This document shows, piece by piece, positions 48,801-57,016 of a stretch of DNA of 64,000 nucleotides; positions within the stretch are counted from its first letter, which is position 1; each line of letters starts with the position of its first letter. Location: assembly GCA_019456405.1 (NCBI GenBank), contig WJXM01000005.1, positions 1 to 64,000 on the forward strand, given 5' to 3'. The position numbers were made by a program, and so were the translations under genes. This stretch comes from Ferrovum sp. (GTDB lineage: Bacteria > Pseudomonadota > Gammaproteobacteria > Burkholderiales > Ferrovaceae). The notes under the pieces were generated by a model. That model saw only the letters and a list, made by a program, of their open reading frames with translations. It was not told the origin of the DNA and did no database searches.

Positions 48801-49994
48801 CAGGAGGCCCAACGCTTTTCTCCCACTCTGGACCTGCACTGGCTCTGCGTGGGCGGGAAAAACCAACTGGCGGATTTGGGTCCGAATTCTCTGGTCATTC
48901 TGAGTTACACCTTGTTTCAGCAAGAAACGGAGATGATCGGCAACCATCATTGGGCTACTTGCGTGCTGGATGAAGCTCAGGCCATCAAGAATCCGGGCAC
49001 CAAGCGCTCGCAGGCGGCCATGAAGATTCGTGCGGATTTTCGTTTGTTGACCACGGGAACCCCCATTGAAAATCACCTCGGAGAATTATGGAATCTATTC
49101 CGTTTCATCAATCCCGGCCTCTTGGGGTCCCTGGACACGTTTGCGGAAAAGTTTTCCCACCCCATCGAGCGTCATGGGGATGTCGAAGCTCGGGAACAAT
49201 TGCGCCGCCTGATCCAGCCGTTCATCCTGAGGCGTACCAAGTCCCAGGTGTTGACTGAATTACCGCAACGCACGGAAGTCACGCTGCAACTGGAGGCCAC
49301 CTCGGAGGAACAGGCCATGTATGAGGCAGTTCGTCTCGAAGCGCTGGAGAACACCACCTTGCCGGGTGACGAACAGCCTAATCGAATCAAGGTATTGGCG
49401 GGCATCATGAAGTTGCGGCGGGCCTGTTGCCATGGTGCGCTGATTCTCCCTGACCGACCCTGGATCTCCACCAAGATTACCGCGCTCATGGAAATCCTGG
49501 AAGAATTGAAGGAGAGTGGGCACCGGGCCCTGGTCTTCAGTCAGTTCGTGGATTATCTGTCCCTGATTCGACAATCGCTGGAAGAACACCATATCACCTA
49601 TCAGTATCTGGATGGATCCACCCCCTCCGCCGAACGGGCCAAACGAGTCAGATCCTTTCAGGAAGGCACGGACGATATCTTCCTCATCAGTCTCAAGGCC
49701 GGTGGGGTAGGGCTCAACCTCACCGCAGCGGATTATGTCATTCATATGGATCCCTGGTGGAATCCTGCAGTAGAGGATCAAGCCTCGGATCGTGCCCATC
49801 GCATGGGACAGACACGACCCGTGACGGTGTATCGGTTGATCATCAAGGATTCTATCGAGGAAAAGATCGTGGCCCTGCATGAACGCAAGCGCAATCTGGC
49901 AGACAGTTTACTGGAGGGGGCCGGAGAAACCAGCACCCTCAGCACCGAGGAATTAATCGGTCTCCTGCAGAATCAGCCGTGCAGGGGTTTATAG
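45843..49994 (+). CDS. SNF2-family DEAD/DEAH helicase
   Basis: A 1383-aa Swi2/Snf2-type ATPase. The helicase core is in the C-terminal third: DDMGLGKT from 950, DEAQ from 1043, TGTPIENHLGELW, RRTKSQV, and the C-lobe with LKAGGVGLNLTAADYVI and the ASDRAHRMGQ arginine finger. The ~900 residues ahead of it are largely helical plus beta-rich and unfamiliar; no zinc finger was seen. Such proteins translocate on DNA or remodel protein-DNA complexes. TTG 45843 is the only plausible start (AGGA 9 nt upstream). The 3' end overlaps ettA by 22 bp, convergent. Confidence 0.88.
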   Translation: MTSTSSVVPLPDTRILEVPDPARGLLRLVSLSFLSLTRNQVHALWEVFCQRSDFPASDATPLIEHLLEKNELILSQGRLSCCPALSEVILRASEDEAQIQLALDTVRQVFKIADYRFGYFVRQFNEGVRDLRLALYARRFEDFSKLAQTLQSYFASEWRLRNPYLTLFDDPFSARQFDSLPHEIALTIAATILALRTSRLEPCKGPLSWLREQARLAPEEQRQWFSSVLCEPMILRGHLEESLALVQGRSFPLARCVEALIMVLQGQAERAIPWFEEVLKDCRKPQDLRKSGMSGLGGIAYVVSLIASNDPKALERASQHIASVIRNGAGMSSIYACLGQVAHAAQSVQSSPAEGKTEIGDKESLAQLFRALACWWVDGDGERIDTTRLIELARRAESHGYRWIAAEAWELLERMQAGSPVHHATHLHQEMGSLTLVPAIRRQPLWERALGALERLGEELGETLTPVRQQRFYWALSRHSDGDTFLLEAREQKRQIHGAWGASKAITFQRLINVTQELEGITDQDKTVIAYLRNTLVNQKPQDKRFVAPQALRLLIGHPLVFWTHDARRPIELVAGRFVLTSGRDRHHWYLQLEPQIPVGEDLWIEQESSHRLRLYGLTEEEIHLRDILGALGQQIPLPQEERVVSLLRTLSGRFLVQGDPPAPANLFLVDASVSFYALLSPHPQGIHLALVVYPLGESRESFIPGAGHAICLDGESDTTLKGVKRMLDGERCRAQEIFDACLPWLVPDDLPFTGISRHPAAACEILTLLKTMGESTVHLRWPAGESLRIRGEAHLPQMALQIHSQGDWLKISGGVRVDAHTVLELKTLMAAAKHSDCRFVALSEGQFIALSEGLLDRIRGLASLAQEEDAGELQIHALAAPHLSELIEQESSTITDQRWIELLTRHESLSQWEPQIPSTLQAELRDYQRAGFAWMVRHAEAGAGACLADDMGLGKTLQTLALLLYRAPLGAALVVAPTSVCGNWVQEAQRFSPTLDLHWLCVGGKNQLADLGPNSLVILSYTLFQQETEMIGNHHWATCVLDEAQAIKNPGTKRSQAAMKIRADFRLLTTGTPIENHLGELWNLFRFINPGLLGSLDTFAEKFSHPIERHGDVEAREQLRRLIQPFILRRTKSQVLTELPQRTEVTLQLEATSEEQAMYEAVRLEALENTTLPGDEQPNRIKVLAGIMKLRRACCHGALILPDRPWISTKITALMEILEELKESGHRALVFSQFVDYLSLIRQSLEEHHITYQYLDGSTPSAERAKRVRSFQEGTDDIFLISLKAGGVGLNLTAADYVIHMDPWWNPAVEDQASDRAHRMGQTRPVTVYRLIIKDSIEEKIVALHERKRNLADSLLEGAGETSTLSTEELIGLLQNQPCRGL

Positions 49995-51640
49995 CGTAAG
50001 CGGCGGGGTCGTGCGCCATCTTCGCCCAGACGTTTTTTCTTGTCTGCTTCGTATTCCTGGTAGTTGCCCGTGAAGAAGGTCACTTGCGAATCTCCCTCGA
50101 AGGCCAGGATGTGGGTGGCAATCCGGTCCAGAAACCAACGGTCGTGAGAGATGACCAAGACGGCTCCGGCAAATTCCAGCAAGGCATCTTCAAGCGCACG
50201 GAGGGTCTCTACATCGAGATCGTTGGAAGGTTCATCCAGTAGCAGGACATTCCCTCCCCGAATCAGGGTCTTGGCCAGATGCAGGCGACCGCGCTCCCCT
50301 CCCGACAGATTCCCCACGATCTTTTGCTGATCCGCCCCCTTGAAATTGAAGCGCCCGATATAAGCACGGGACGGAGTTTCATATTTGCCCACGGTGAGCA
50401 TATCCGAGCCGCCTGAAATAAATTCCCAAACGGTTTTATCACTGTCCAGCGTTTCGCGTGACTGATCCACATAGGAAAGATTTACGGTAGAACCTATTTT
50501 GACCGTACCGGAATCCGGGGTTTCCTGACCGACGATCATGCGAAAGAGCGTGGATTTACCGGCTCCGTTGGGACCAATGATACCGACGATGGCACCGGGA
50601 GGAATAGTCAGACCAACATTATCCAGAAGCAGACGGTCTCCAAAGGATTTTGTGACTCCGTCGAGTTCTATGACGGAATCTCCCAAACGCTCGCCCACAG
50701 GGATAAAGATTTCCTGGGTTTCATTACGCTTCTGGTACTCCTGCGAGTTGAGTTCCTCGAAGCGTGCCAAGCGGGCCTTGGATTTCGCCTGACGACCCTT
50801 GGGGTTCTGGCGAACCCATTCCAGTTCCTTGTGAATCGCTTTTTGGCGCGCAGATTCCTGGGATTCTTCCTGTTTCAGACGATCTTCTTTCTGACCAAGC
50901 CATGAACTGTAGTTACCCTTCCAAGGAATACCGTGCCCCCGGTCCAGTTCCAAAATCCATTCAGCAGCATTGTCCAGAAAATACCGATCGTGGGTCACCG
51001 CCACCACAGTACCTGGAAAACGCTGCAGAAACTGTTCCAACCAATCGACGCTTTCTGCATCCAGGTGATTCGTGGGTTCATCCAGCAGGAGCATGTCAGG
51101 TTTGGAGATCAGCAACTGACACAGAGCCACACGGCGTTTTTCACCACCGGATAAATTGCCGATCAGCGCTTCCCAGGGAGGAAGACGCAGTGCATCGGCG
51201 GCAATGTCCATTTGTAACTCGGCACTATGCCCATCAGCCGCACTGAGAATGGCTTCAAGGCGGGCCTGTTCGGTTGCCAGATGATCAAAATCCGCATCAG
51301 GGTCTGCATAAGCCGCATAGACAGATTCCAGAGCCGCACGCGCTTCGATGATCGAACCCAGGCCCTGTTCTACCGCTTGACGGACGGTCAGTTCAGGATT
51401 CAGTTGGGGTTCCTGGGGGAGATAACCGATTTTTAGCCCGGGCTGGGGAGTGGCTTCGCCTTCAATGTCTCGGTCAATACCCGCCATGATTCTGAGAATC
51501 GTGGATTTTCCTGAACCATTCAGTCCAAGCACCCCGATTTTCGCCCCCGGAAAAAAACTCAGAGAGATATCCTTGAGAATCTGCCGCTTGGGTGGGACAA
51601 TCTTTCCCACTCGGTTCATGCTGTAGACATACTGAGCCAT
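49973..51640 (-). CDS. ettA: Energy-dependent translational throttle protein EttA
   Basis: ABC-F ATPase of 555 aa with two nucleotide-binding domains: Walker A GLNGSGKST and GPNGAGKST, signatures NLSGGEKRRVAL and NLSGGERGRLHL, and Walker B motifs LLLDEPTNHLD and LLLDEPSNDLD. The linker holds the arm/PtIM region (ARLARFEELNSQEYQKRNET) typical of EttA. No membrane domain. It binds the ribosomal E site and gates the first elongation steps by ADP/ATP ratio. Confidence 0.95.
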   Translation of the reverse strand: MAQYVYSMNRVGKIVPPKRQILKDISLSFFPGAKIGVLGLNGSGKSTILRIMAGIDRDIEGEATPQPGLKIGYLPQEPQLNPELTVRQAVEQGLGSIIEARAALESVYAAYADPDADFDHLATEQARLEAILSAADGHSAELQMDIAADALRLPPWEALIGNLSGGEKRRVALCQLLISKPDMLLLDEPTNHLDAESVDWLEQFLQRFPGTVVAVTHDRYFLDNAAEWILELDRGHGIPWKGNYSSWLGQKEDRLKQEESQESARQKAIHKELEWVRQNPKGRQAKSKARLARFEELNSQEYQKRNETQEIFIPVGERLGDSVIELDGVTKSFGDRLLLDNVGLTIPPGAIVGIIGPNGAGKSTLFRMIVGQETPDSGTVKIGSTVNLSYVDQSRETLDSDKTVWEFISGGSDMLTVGKYETPSRAYIGRFNFKGADQQKIVGNLSGGERGRLHLAKTLIRGGNVLLLDEPSNDLDVETLRALEDALLEFAGAVLVISHDRWFLDRIATHILAFEGDSQVTFFTGNYQEYEADKKKRLGEDGARPRRLRYKPLHG

Positions 51641-51734
51641 AGGATTGAGGTACCCCTTTCCGAAAAGAGTGACAGATTACCATAGACGAGAGGTACGGAA
51701 CCATTTCTCATGGTTAAACTCTATACCGACGAGT

Positions 51735-51740
51735 TATAAT
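51735..51740 (+). promoter_or_regulatory. Consensus -10 box of the lipoprotein gene
   Basis: A perfect TATAAT lies 49 nt before the start codon. The matching -35 is poor (TGGTTA at 51711-51716 with an 18-nt spacer). Confidence 0.5.
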
Positions 51741-51788
51741 GGCGCATGTCCGGCTTCAGACAAATTTGTGAGAGAGATCACCTAAATT

Positions 51789-52424
51789 ATGATGCACAAA
51801 AAATATTTGACGCTTGCCCTGTGTTCCCTGACCCTGGCGCTCATGTCGGGCTGTTCCTCGCCCGGGGTGGGCGGTAGCGACTACACCACCACGGAAGTGC
51901 GCGGGGAACAATCAGTTCGTCTGGGGACGGTGGAGAGCGTGCGCAAGGTTCGCATCCAGAGCAATGAACCCGGCATTCTGGGAGCCTTGGGTGGCGGAGT
52001 GGCGGGAGCCGCGCTGGGCAGCACCATCGGAGGGGGTAATGGCAACGCAGCGGCCACTGTTTTAGGCGCGCTGGCCGCGGGAGCGGCTGGAGATGCCGCC
52101 CAAAATGCTTTGTCCACTCAAAATGGAGTGGAAATTACGATTCGACTGGACAGCGGTTATGTAATTGCCGTTACCCAAGGAGCCGATGAAGTGTTTCACG
52201 TGGGTGATCGCGTTCAAGTGCTGGGAGGAGGAGGGGCCACTCGGGTGACCAAACTGGACCCCAATTCCAGTCTCGGGCCTACCGGAAGAAATTCCTCGGC
52301 TCCCGGCGGCACGGCGCCGAGTAATGCTAATGGACAACAGATTCATTATTATTGCCCAGACAGCAACGCTTACTATCCCGCCGTCCCCAACTGCAAGTCC
52401 CCCTGGATGAAAGTGGTGCGCTGA
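51789..52424 (+). CDS. Glycine-zipper outer-membrane lipoprotein (SlyB/Pcp-like)
   Basis: A 211-aa protein with a lipoprotein signal (lipobox MSGC, Cys at ~22) and a glycine-zipper 2TM domain (LGALGGGVAGAALGSTIGGG, then VLGALAAGAAGDAAQN) as in SlyB/Pcp. A short beta-rich domain (VEITIRLDSGYVIAVTQG) follows; the tail is Asn/Gly/Ser-rich and ends YYCPDSNAYYPAVPNC, with two cysteines. It probably sits in the outer membrane and supports envelope integrity. Start ATG 51789 or 51792. A terminator follows 35 bp later. Confidence 0.85.
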   Translation: MMHKKYLTLALCSLTLALMSGCSSPGVGGSDYTTTEVRGEQSVRLGTVESVRKVRIQSNEPGILGALGGGVAGAALGSTIGGGNGNAAATVLGALAAGAAGDAAQNALSTQNGVEITIRLDSGYVIAVTQGADEVFHVGDRVQVLGGGGATRVTKLDPNSSLGPTGRNSSAPGGTAPSNANGQQIHYYCPDSNAYYPAVPNCKSPWMKVVR

Positions 52425-52459
52425 TCATCGATGGTTTTTTGGGAGACGGATTCTCCCAG

Positions 52460-52490
52460 GCCCCATCTACGGATGGGGCTTTGTTATTTT
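52460..52490 (+). terminator. Rho-independent terminator after the lipoprotein gene
   Basis: A perfect 8-bp stem GCCCCATC/GATGGGGC closed by a TACG tetraloop (52460-52479) is followed by TTTGTTATTTT. A second hairpin (GGGAGA/TCTCCC, 52441-52457) lies directly before it. Confidence 0.9.
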
Positions 52491-52536
52491 CTATAATTTA
52501 ACATAATATACATTATACGCAATCTATACCTATAGG

Positions 52537-52568
52537 TTACGCAAAACCATTTGTCATTGATACAATGA
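52537..52568 (+). promoter_or_regulatory. Candidate rmlBA promoter overlapped by an inverted repeat
   Basis: TTACGC (52537-52542) and TACAAT (52561-52566), 18 nt apart, form a possible promoter 42 nt before rmlB. The -10 box overlaps a perfect inverted repeat TCATTG-ATA-CAATGA (52554-52568), a good place for a repressor. The surrounding 52491-52570 stretch is strikingly AT-rich compared with its neighbours. Confidence 0.4.
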
Positions 52569-52607
52569 TCCTTGTGTGCGAGAATCCCACAAAATTAAGG
52601 AGCAGGT

Positions 52608-53678
52608 ATGATTTTTGTAACTGGAGGTGCAGGTTTTATTGGTGCTAATTTCGTTTTGGACTGGTTGAATCTCCAGGATGAACCTGTGCTGACTCTCGAC
52701 AAACTCACCTATGCCGGAAACCGGGATAACCTGACCAGCCTCAATCAGGATCCACGCCATACGCTGGTAGTCGGCGATATTGGAGATTCGGCTCTGGTCC
52801 TCGCCCTGTTGAAGTTGCACCGGCCCCGCGCCATCATCAATTTTGCCGCCGAAAGTCATGTAGACCGCTCCATTTATGGTCCAGCGGATTTCATTCAAAC
52901 CAATATCGTCGGCACCTTTCATCTGCTCGAATCGGTACGTGCGTACTGGAATGAATTGGAAGGCGAAGAACGCAAGAAATTCCATTTTCTGCATGTCTCC
53001 ACCGATGAAGTCTATGGTTCCCTGACTCCGCAGGACCCCGCCTTTACCGAATCCACGCCCTATGCGCCGAATAGCCCCTACTCCGCATCCAAAGCCGCTT
53101 CCGACCACCTGGTGCGCGCATGGCACCACACCTATGGGTTGCCGGTCCTGACCACCAACTGTTCCAACAACTATGGGCCCTACCAGTTTCCGGAAAAATT
53201 GATACCCCTCATGTTGTATCAAGCACTGGCTGAAAAACCTCTGCCGGTCTATGGCGATGGCCAGAACGTACGGGACTGGCTCCATGTCAGTGATCACGCC
53301 AGCGGAATTCGTCGAGTGCTCGAGGCCGGACGGGTGGGAGAAACCTACAATATCGGTGGAAATAGCGAATTAACCAATCTTGCAGTGGTCCAGGCCCTCT
53401 GTGATGCGCTGGACCGGCATCGTCCCACGTCCCAAGGTTCCCGACGTCGCCTCATTCAATTCGTCACTGACCGTCCGGGACATGATCGGCGCTATGCCAT
53501 CGATGCCACCAAAATTCGCAGGGAGCTGGATTGGCAGCCCGCCCATACCTTCGATTCCGGTTTGGAACAGACCGTGCGTTGGTATCTGAGTCATCAGGAA
53601 TGGAATGAACGTGTACTGTCCGGTGCTTATCGTTCCTGGCTGGAACAAAATTATGCGGAACGGAGGCAGGAAGCATGA
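52608..53678 (+). CDS. rfbB: dTDP-glucose 4,6-dehydratase
   Basis: Short-chain dehydrogenase family enzyme of 356 aa (RmlB). The NAD-binding [10 protein letters not shown] is at the N-terminus, and the active site [10 protein letters not shown] (YxxxK) and the STDEVYG motif are intact. It makes dTDP-4-keto-6-deoxyglucose for O-antigen or other glycans. AAGGAG lies 8 nt before ATG. It overlaps rmlA by 4 bp. RmlC and RmlD are not in the window, since the next gene is on the other strand. Confidence 0.95.
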   Translation: MIFVTGGAGFIGANFVLDWLNLQDEPVLTLDKLTYAGNRDNLTSLNQDPRHTLVVGDIGDSALVLALLKLHRPRAIINFAAESHVDRSIYGPADFIQTNIVGTFHLLESVRAYWNELEGEERKKFHFLHVSTDEVYGSLTPQDPAFTESTPYAPNSPYSASKAASDHLVRAWHHTYGLPVLTTNCSNNYGPYQFPEKLIPLMLYQALAEKPLPVYGDGQNVRDWLHVSDHASGIRRVLEAGRVGETYNIGGNSELTNLAVVQALCDALDRHRPTSQGSRRRLIQFVTDRPGHDRRYAIDATKIRRELDWQPAHTFDSGLEQTVRWYLSHQEWNERVLSGAYRSWLEQNYAERRQEA

Positions 53679-54553
53679 GAAAAGGTATCATTCTGGCCGG
53701 AGGTTCCGGGACCCGACTCTATCCCGCCACTCAAGTCATTTCCAAACAACTGCTGCCCGTGTACGACAAGCCCATGATTTACTATCCGCTGGGTACCTTG
53801 ATGCTGGCAGAGATCCGCGACATCCTGATTATTTCGACCCCCCAGGATACCCCTCGATTCCAGCAATTATTGGGAGACGGCAGCCGTTGGGGGATGAATC
53901 TCGAATATGCTGTTCAACCGGATCCCGGTGGATTGGCACAGGCTTTCCTGATCGGACGAAACTTTATCGGGCATCACCCTAGTGCTCTGGTACTGGGAGA
54001 TAACCTTTTCTACGGTCATGATTTCTCCATAAAACTCAGACAAGCAGGCAGCCATCCCGAGGGTGCCACGGTCTTTGTTTATCCGGTTAGTGATCCCGAA
54101 CGTTATGGGGTGGCCGAATTTGATGAAACCGGTCGTGTCATCGGACTGGAAGAAAAACCCATCCAACCTCGCTCTCGTTATGCCGTCACCGGTCTCTACT
54201 TTTATGACGCACAGGTTTGTGACCTGGCAAGTACCTTGGCCCCATCGGCGCGAGACGAATTGGAAATCACGGATCTCAATCGCCTTTACCTCGAACAAAA
54301 ACAATTGCGCGTGGAAGTGCTGGGAAGAGGATTCGCCTGGCTGGATACCGGGACCCACGATTCCCTGCTGGAGGCTGCACAATATATCCAGACCGTGGAA
54401 AAACGGCAGGGACTCAAGGTGTCCTGTCCCGAAGAAATTGCCTATCGCCAAGGGTGGATAGATGCAGTTCAATTGGAAAAACTGGCCCTCCCGTTGAGCA
54501 AAAATGGCTACGGTACCTATTTGCGTCAGATCTTGAACGAACGGGTTTTCTGA
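53675..54553 (+). CDS. rfbA: Glucose-1-phosphate thymidylyltransferase
   Basis: A 292-aa RmlA nucleotidyltransferase with [20 protein letters not shown] (catalytic Arg and Lys) and [11 protein letters not shown]. It makes dTDP-glucose, the substrate of the adjacent RmlB. ATGA overlap with rfbB shows coupling. Length is standard, and no defect is visible. The operon ends here, head to head with the response-regulator stop. Confidence 0.95.
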   Translation: MRKGIILAGGSGTRLYPATQVISKQLLPVYDKPMIYYPLGTLMLAEIRDILIISTPQDTPRFQQLLGDGSRWGMNLEYAVQPDPGGLAQAFLIGRNFIGHHPSALVLGDNLFYGHDFSIKLRQAGSHPEGATVFVYPVSDPERYGVAEFDETGRVIGLEEKPIQPRSRYAVTGLYFYDAQVCDLASTLAPSARDELEITDLNRLYLEQKQLRVEVLGRGFAWLDTGTHDSLLEAAQYIQTVEKRQGLKVSCPEEIAYRQGWIDAVQLEKLALPLSKNGYGTYLRQILNERVF

Positions 54554-55258
54554 TCATTCATGACGAATGATCAGACTGTACCCCGTTCCTCGAATTGAAC
54601 GAATCAGCGTATCGGCGGGATTATGCTGGCGCAGTTTGCAGCGAATGTTCGAAATGGTGACATCTACAGAACGGTCCTCGGCATGCCAGGATCGTCCGCA
54701 GACTATGTGGGTCAACGTATTGCGTCCCACGACCCGGTTGGCGTTTTCCAGCAGACACAGCAACATGTCGTATTCACGATTGGTGAAATGGATTTTTTCT
54801 CCCGAAGCGATCCATGTGACTTCCCGTTTTTGACGATCAAGACCAAAGCCGGAAAAATTTATTCCTTTATTCAGATGGAAAGAAGAGATATTCAGACGCT
54901 CCAATAAGCGTCGAATTCGCGCCAGAAGTTCCCGAAGATCCACAGGCTTGACAAGGTAATCATCAGCGCCCATTTCAATTCCCAGAATCCGATCCAGAGA
55001 AGAGGAATTGTCGCTTAGAACGATAATTCCAAGATCTGGATAATGTTCGCGCATAAAGCGAATATATTCATAACCCTGACCATTTATTCCATTATCTTGA
55101 TTGAGGATCGCCAATTTAATGGGATATTCGCGTAAAAGTGATTTTGCATCATCCACCTGGACGGCGCGCAGAGTTTTAAAAGAAGCATGGATCAGACAGG
55201 ATTCGAGTGCATTGAAGTGTCGGTAATCAGAATCAAGGATCATGATGTATGAATTCAT
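54554..55258 (-). CDS. OmpR-family response regulator with degenerate receiver
   Basis: A 234-aa two-domain regulator: receiver (1-~115), then a winged-helix DNA-binding domain (FTNREYDMLLCLLENANRVVGRNTL ... DVTISNIRCKLR ... IRGTGYSL). The receiver keeps D9/D11, S82 and K104, but the phospho-acceptor position is Asn53 (LAILNQDNG), with D55 two residues later. It therefore may be controlled without canonical phosphorylation. No histidine kinase is adjacent. It sits between rmlBA and nadB; targets unknown. An inverted repeat lies 19-38 nt upstream of the ATG. Confidence 0.85.
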   Translation of the reverse strand: MNSYIMILDSDYRHFNALESCLIHASFKTLRAVQVDDAKSLLREYPIKLAILNQDNGINGQGYEYIRFMREHYPDLGIIVLSDNSSSLDRILGIEMGADDYLVKPVDLRELLARIRRLLERLNISSFHLNKGINFSGFGLDRQKREVTWIASGEKIHFTNREYDMLLCLLENANRVVGRNTLTHIVCGRSWHAEDRSVDVTISNIRCKLRQHNPADTLIRSIRGTGYSLIIRHE

Positions 55259-55276
55259 TCTGGTCTCGCTTCTTGT

Positions 55277-55296
55277 AGGTATGGGATAAAATACCT
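55277..55296 (-). promoter_or_regulatory. Inverted repeat upstream of the response regulator
   Basis: AGGTAT and ATACCT, 8 nt apart, lie in the gap between the divergent regulator and nadB genes. It could be an operator, for example for autoregulation; unproven. Confidence 0.3.
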
Positions 55297-55422
55297 TGTT
55301 CTTATGTTCAGGGCAATTCTAATGGATAAGTTTATGCATGACAACTTCTTCATGATCTATCCGCCAGATCATCAGGAGATTCTGCTATGCTTGTCCTCCA
55401 CCTTACAATTGATCGATAGACC

Positions 55423-57009
55423 ATGATGGAAGACGTAAAATCCTTTGAAGCAATTGTCGTGGGAAGTGGCTTGGCTGGGGGCGTCACTGCTCTCGAGTTG
55501 GCAGAACGCGGCCTTCAGGTTGCACTCATTACCAAACGTTCTCTGGAAGATGGCGCCAGTCCACGCGCCCAGGGAGGCATTGCAGCGGCTTTGTCGAGTT
55601 TGGATAGCATCGATACCCACATGCAGGATACCCTGATTGCCGGTGCCGGACTGTGCGATACCGAAGCCACTCACTTCATTCTCGAACGGGGCGAAATGGC
55701 CATTCAATGGCTGATTCAACGCGGGGTTCGCTTTACGCAGGAAAATGGCACGCTGCACCTCACCCGGGAAGGCGGACACAGCCAACGGCGGATAGCCCAT
55801 GTGGCTGATGCTACCGGTGCCGCCATTCAGAACACGCTGCATCCTCAACTACGCGCGCATCCGCGTATCCACGTATTTGAACAACATATGTTGGTTGATC
55901 TGATCACCAGTGAACGGCTTGCCCTGCCGGGACCACGGCGTTGCGTGGGTCTGTATGCGCTGGAGGAAAACAGCGGTGAGGTGCTCGCCTTCACCGCTCC
56001 CCACACCTTGTTGGCCACTGGCGGCGCGGGCAAGGTCTATCTTTACACCACCAATCCGGATACGGCAACGGGAGACGGAGTCGCTGCAGGATGGCGGGCG
56101 GGGTGTACCGTTGCCAATATGGAATTCATCCAGTTTCATCCTACCTGTCTATATCACCCTCATGCCAAGTCCTTCCTCATTTCCGAAGCGGTACGTGGGG
56201 AAGGCGGAATTCTGCGCCTACCCAACGGGCATCGTTTCATGCCCGAACATGATGCCCGGGCAGAGTTGGCCCCACGCGACATCGTGGCACGCACCATCGA
56301 CTATGAAATGAAGCGCCATGGATTGGATTGCGTGTATCTGGACATTACCCATCTATCCCCTGAGTTCATTCGCAGCCATTTTCCCACCATCCATGAAAAA
56401 TGCCTGTCTCTGGGTATCGATATGACCATCCAACCCATCCCGGTGGTTCCGGCAGCGCATTATACCTGCGGGGGATTACGTACCGATCTGCAAGGACGTA
56501 CCGATCTGGCCGGGCTTTATGCCGTTGGCGAAACAGCTTATACGGGCTTGCATGGCGCCAACCGCCTGGCCAGCAATTCACTGCTGGAATGCGTGGTGAT
56601 GGCCCGCGAAGCCAGCGCAGCCATTCTTTCCCAGCCCCCCCCCCCACCCTCGCCCGTCATCCCACCCTGGGACAGCAGTCAGGTCACCGACCCTGATGAG
56701 GAAGTGGTCATTTCCCATAATTGGGAGGAACTGCGCCGTTTCATGTGGGATTACGTCGGAATCGTACGTACCGACAAACGGTTGGAACGAGCAGCTCATC
56801 GTCTGAAACTGTTGAATGAAGAAATTCTGGAGTTCTATACCAATTTTCATGTCAGTCGAGACTTGCTCGAATTACGCAACCTTGTCACGGTTTCCCAACT
56901 CATCGTCGACTCTGCGCGCCTGCGTAAGGAAAGTCGAGGGCTCCACTACAGCCGGGATTATCCGCTGAGTTTGGAGTCCTCTCGCCCCACCCTGCTCATT
57001 CCCTCCTGA
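55423..57009 (+). CDS. nadB: L-aspartate oxidase
   Basis: Flavoenzyme of 528 aa making iminoaspartate, first step of de novo NAD synthesis. FAD-binding VVGSGLAGGVTALELAERG is at residues 12-30, followed by ASPRAQGGIAAAL, the active-site region HTHRDxG-like GGHSQRRIAH and HYTCGGLRTD, and the C-terminal helical domain. A Pro-rich linker at 404-411 is encoded by an 11-C run (56635-56645), at the junction of the flavin and helical domains. It converges on nadA with 7 bp between stops. Confidence 0.95.
   Translation: MMEDVKSFEAIVVGSGLAGGVTALELAERGLQVALITKRSLEDGASPRAQGGIAAALSSLDSIDTHMQDTLIAGAGLCDTEATHFILERGEMAIQWLIQRGVRFTQENGTLHLTREGGHSQRRIAHVADATGAAIQNTLHPQLRAHPRIHVFEQHMLVDLITSERLALPGPRRCVGLYALEENSGEVLAFTAPHTLLATGGAGKVYLYTTNPDTATGDGVAAGWRAGCTVANMEFIQFHPTCLYHPHAKSFLISEAVRGEGGILRLPNGHRFMPEHDARAELAPRDIVARTIDYEMKRHGLDCVYLDITHLSPEFIRSHFPTIHEKCLSLGIDMTIQPIPVVPAAHYTCGGLRTDLQGRTDLAGLYAVGETAYTGLHGANRLASNSLLECVVMAREASAAILSQPPPPPSPVIPPWDSSQVTDPDEEVVISHNWEELRRFMWDYVGIVRTDKRLERAAHRLKLLNEEILEFYTNFHVSRDLLELRNLVTVSQLIVDSARLRKESRGLHYSRDYPLSLESSRPTLLIPS
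56635..56645 (+). repeat. Poly-C(11) tract inside nadB
   Basis: Eleven consecutive C encode the start of PPPPP at residues 405-409. A one-base change in run length would truncate NadB before its C-terminal domain. Confidence 0.9.
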
Positions 57010-57016
57010 ATCTCGT

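Noticed and set aside
52552..52566. TTGTCA plus TACAAT as a promoter of rmlB
   Set aside because: The boxes are only 3 nt apart; TTACGC at 18 nt is the more plausible -35.
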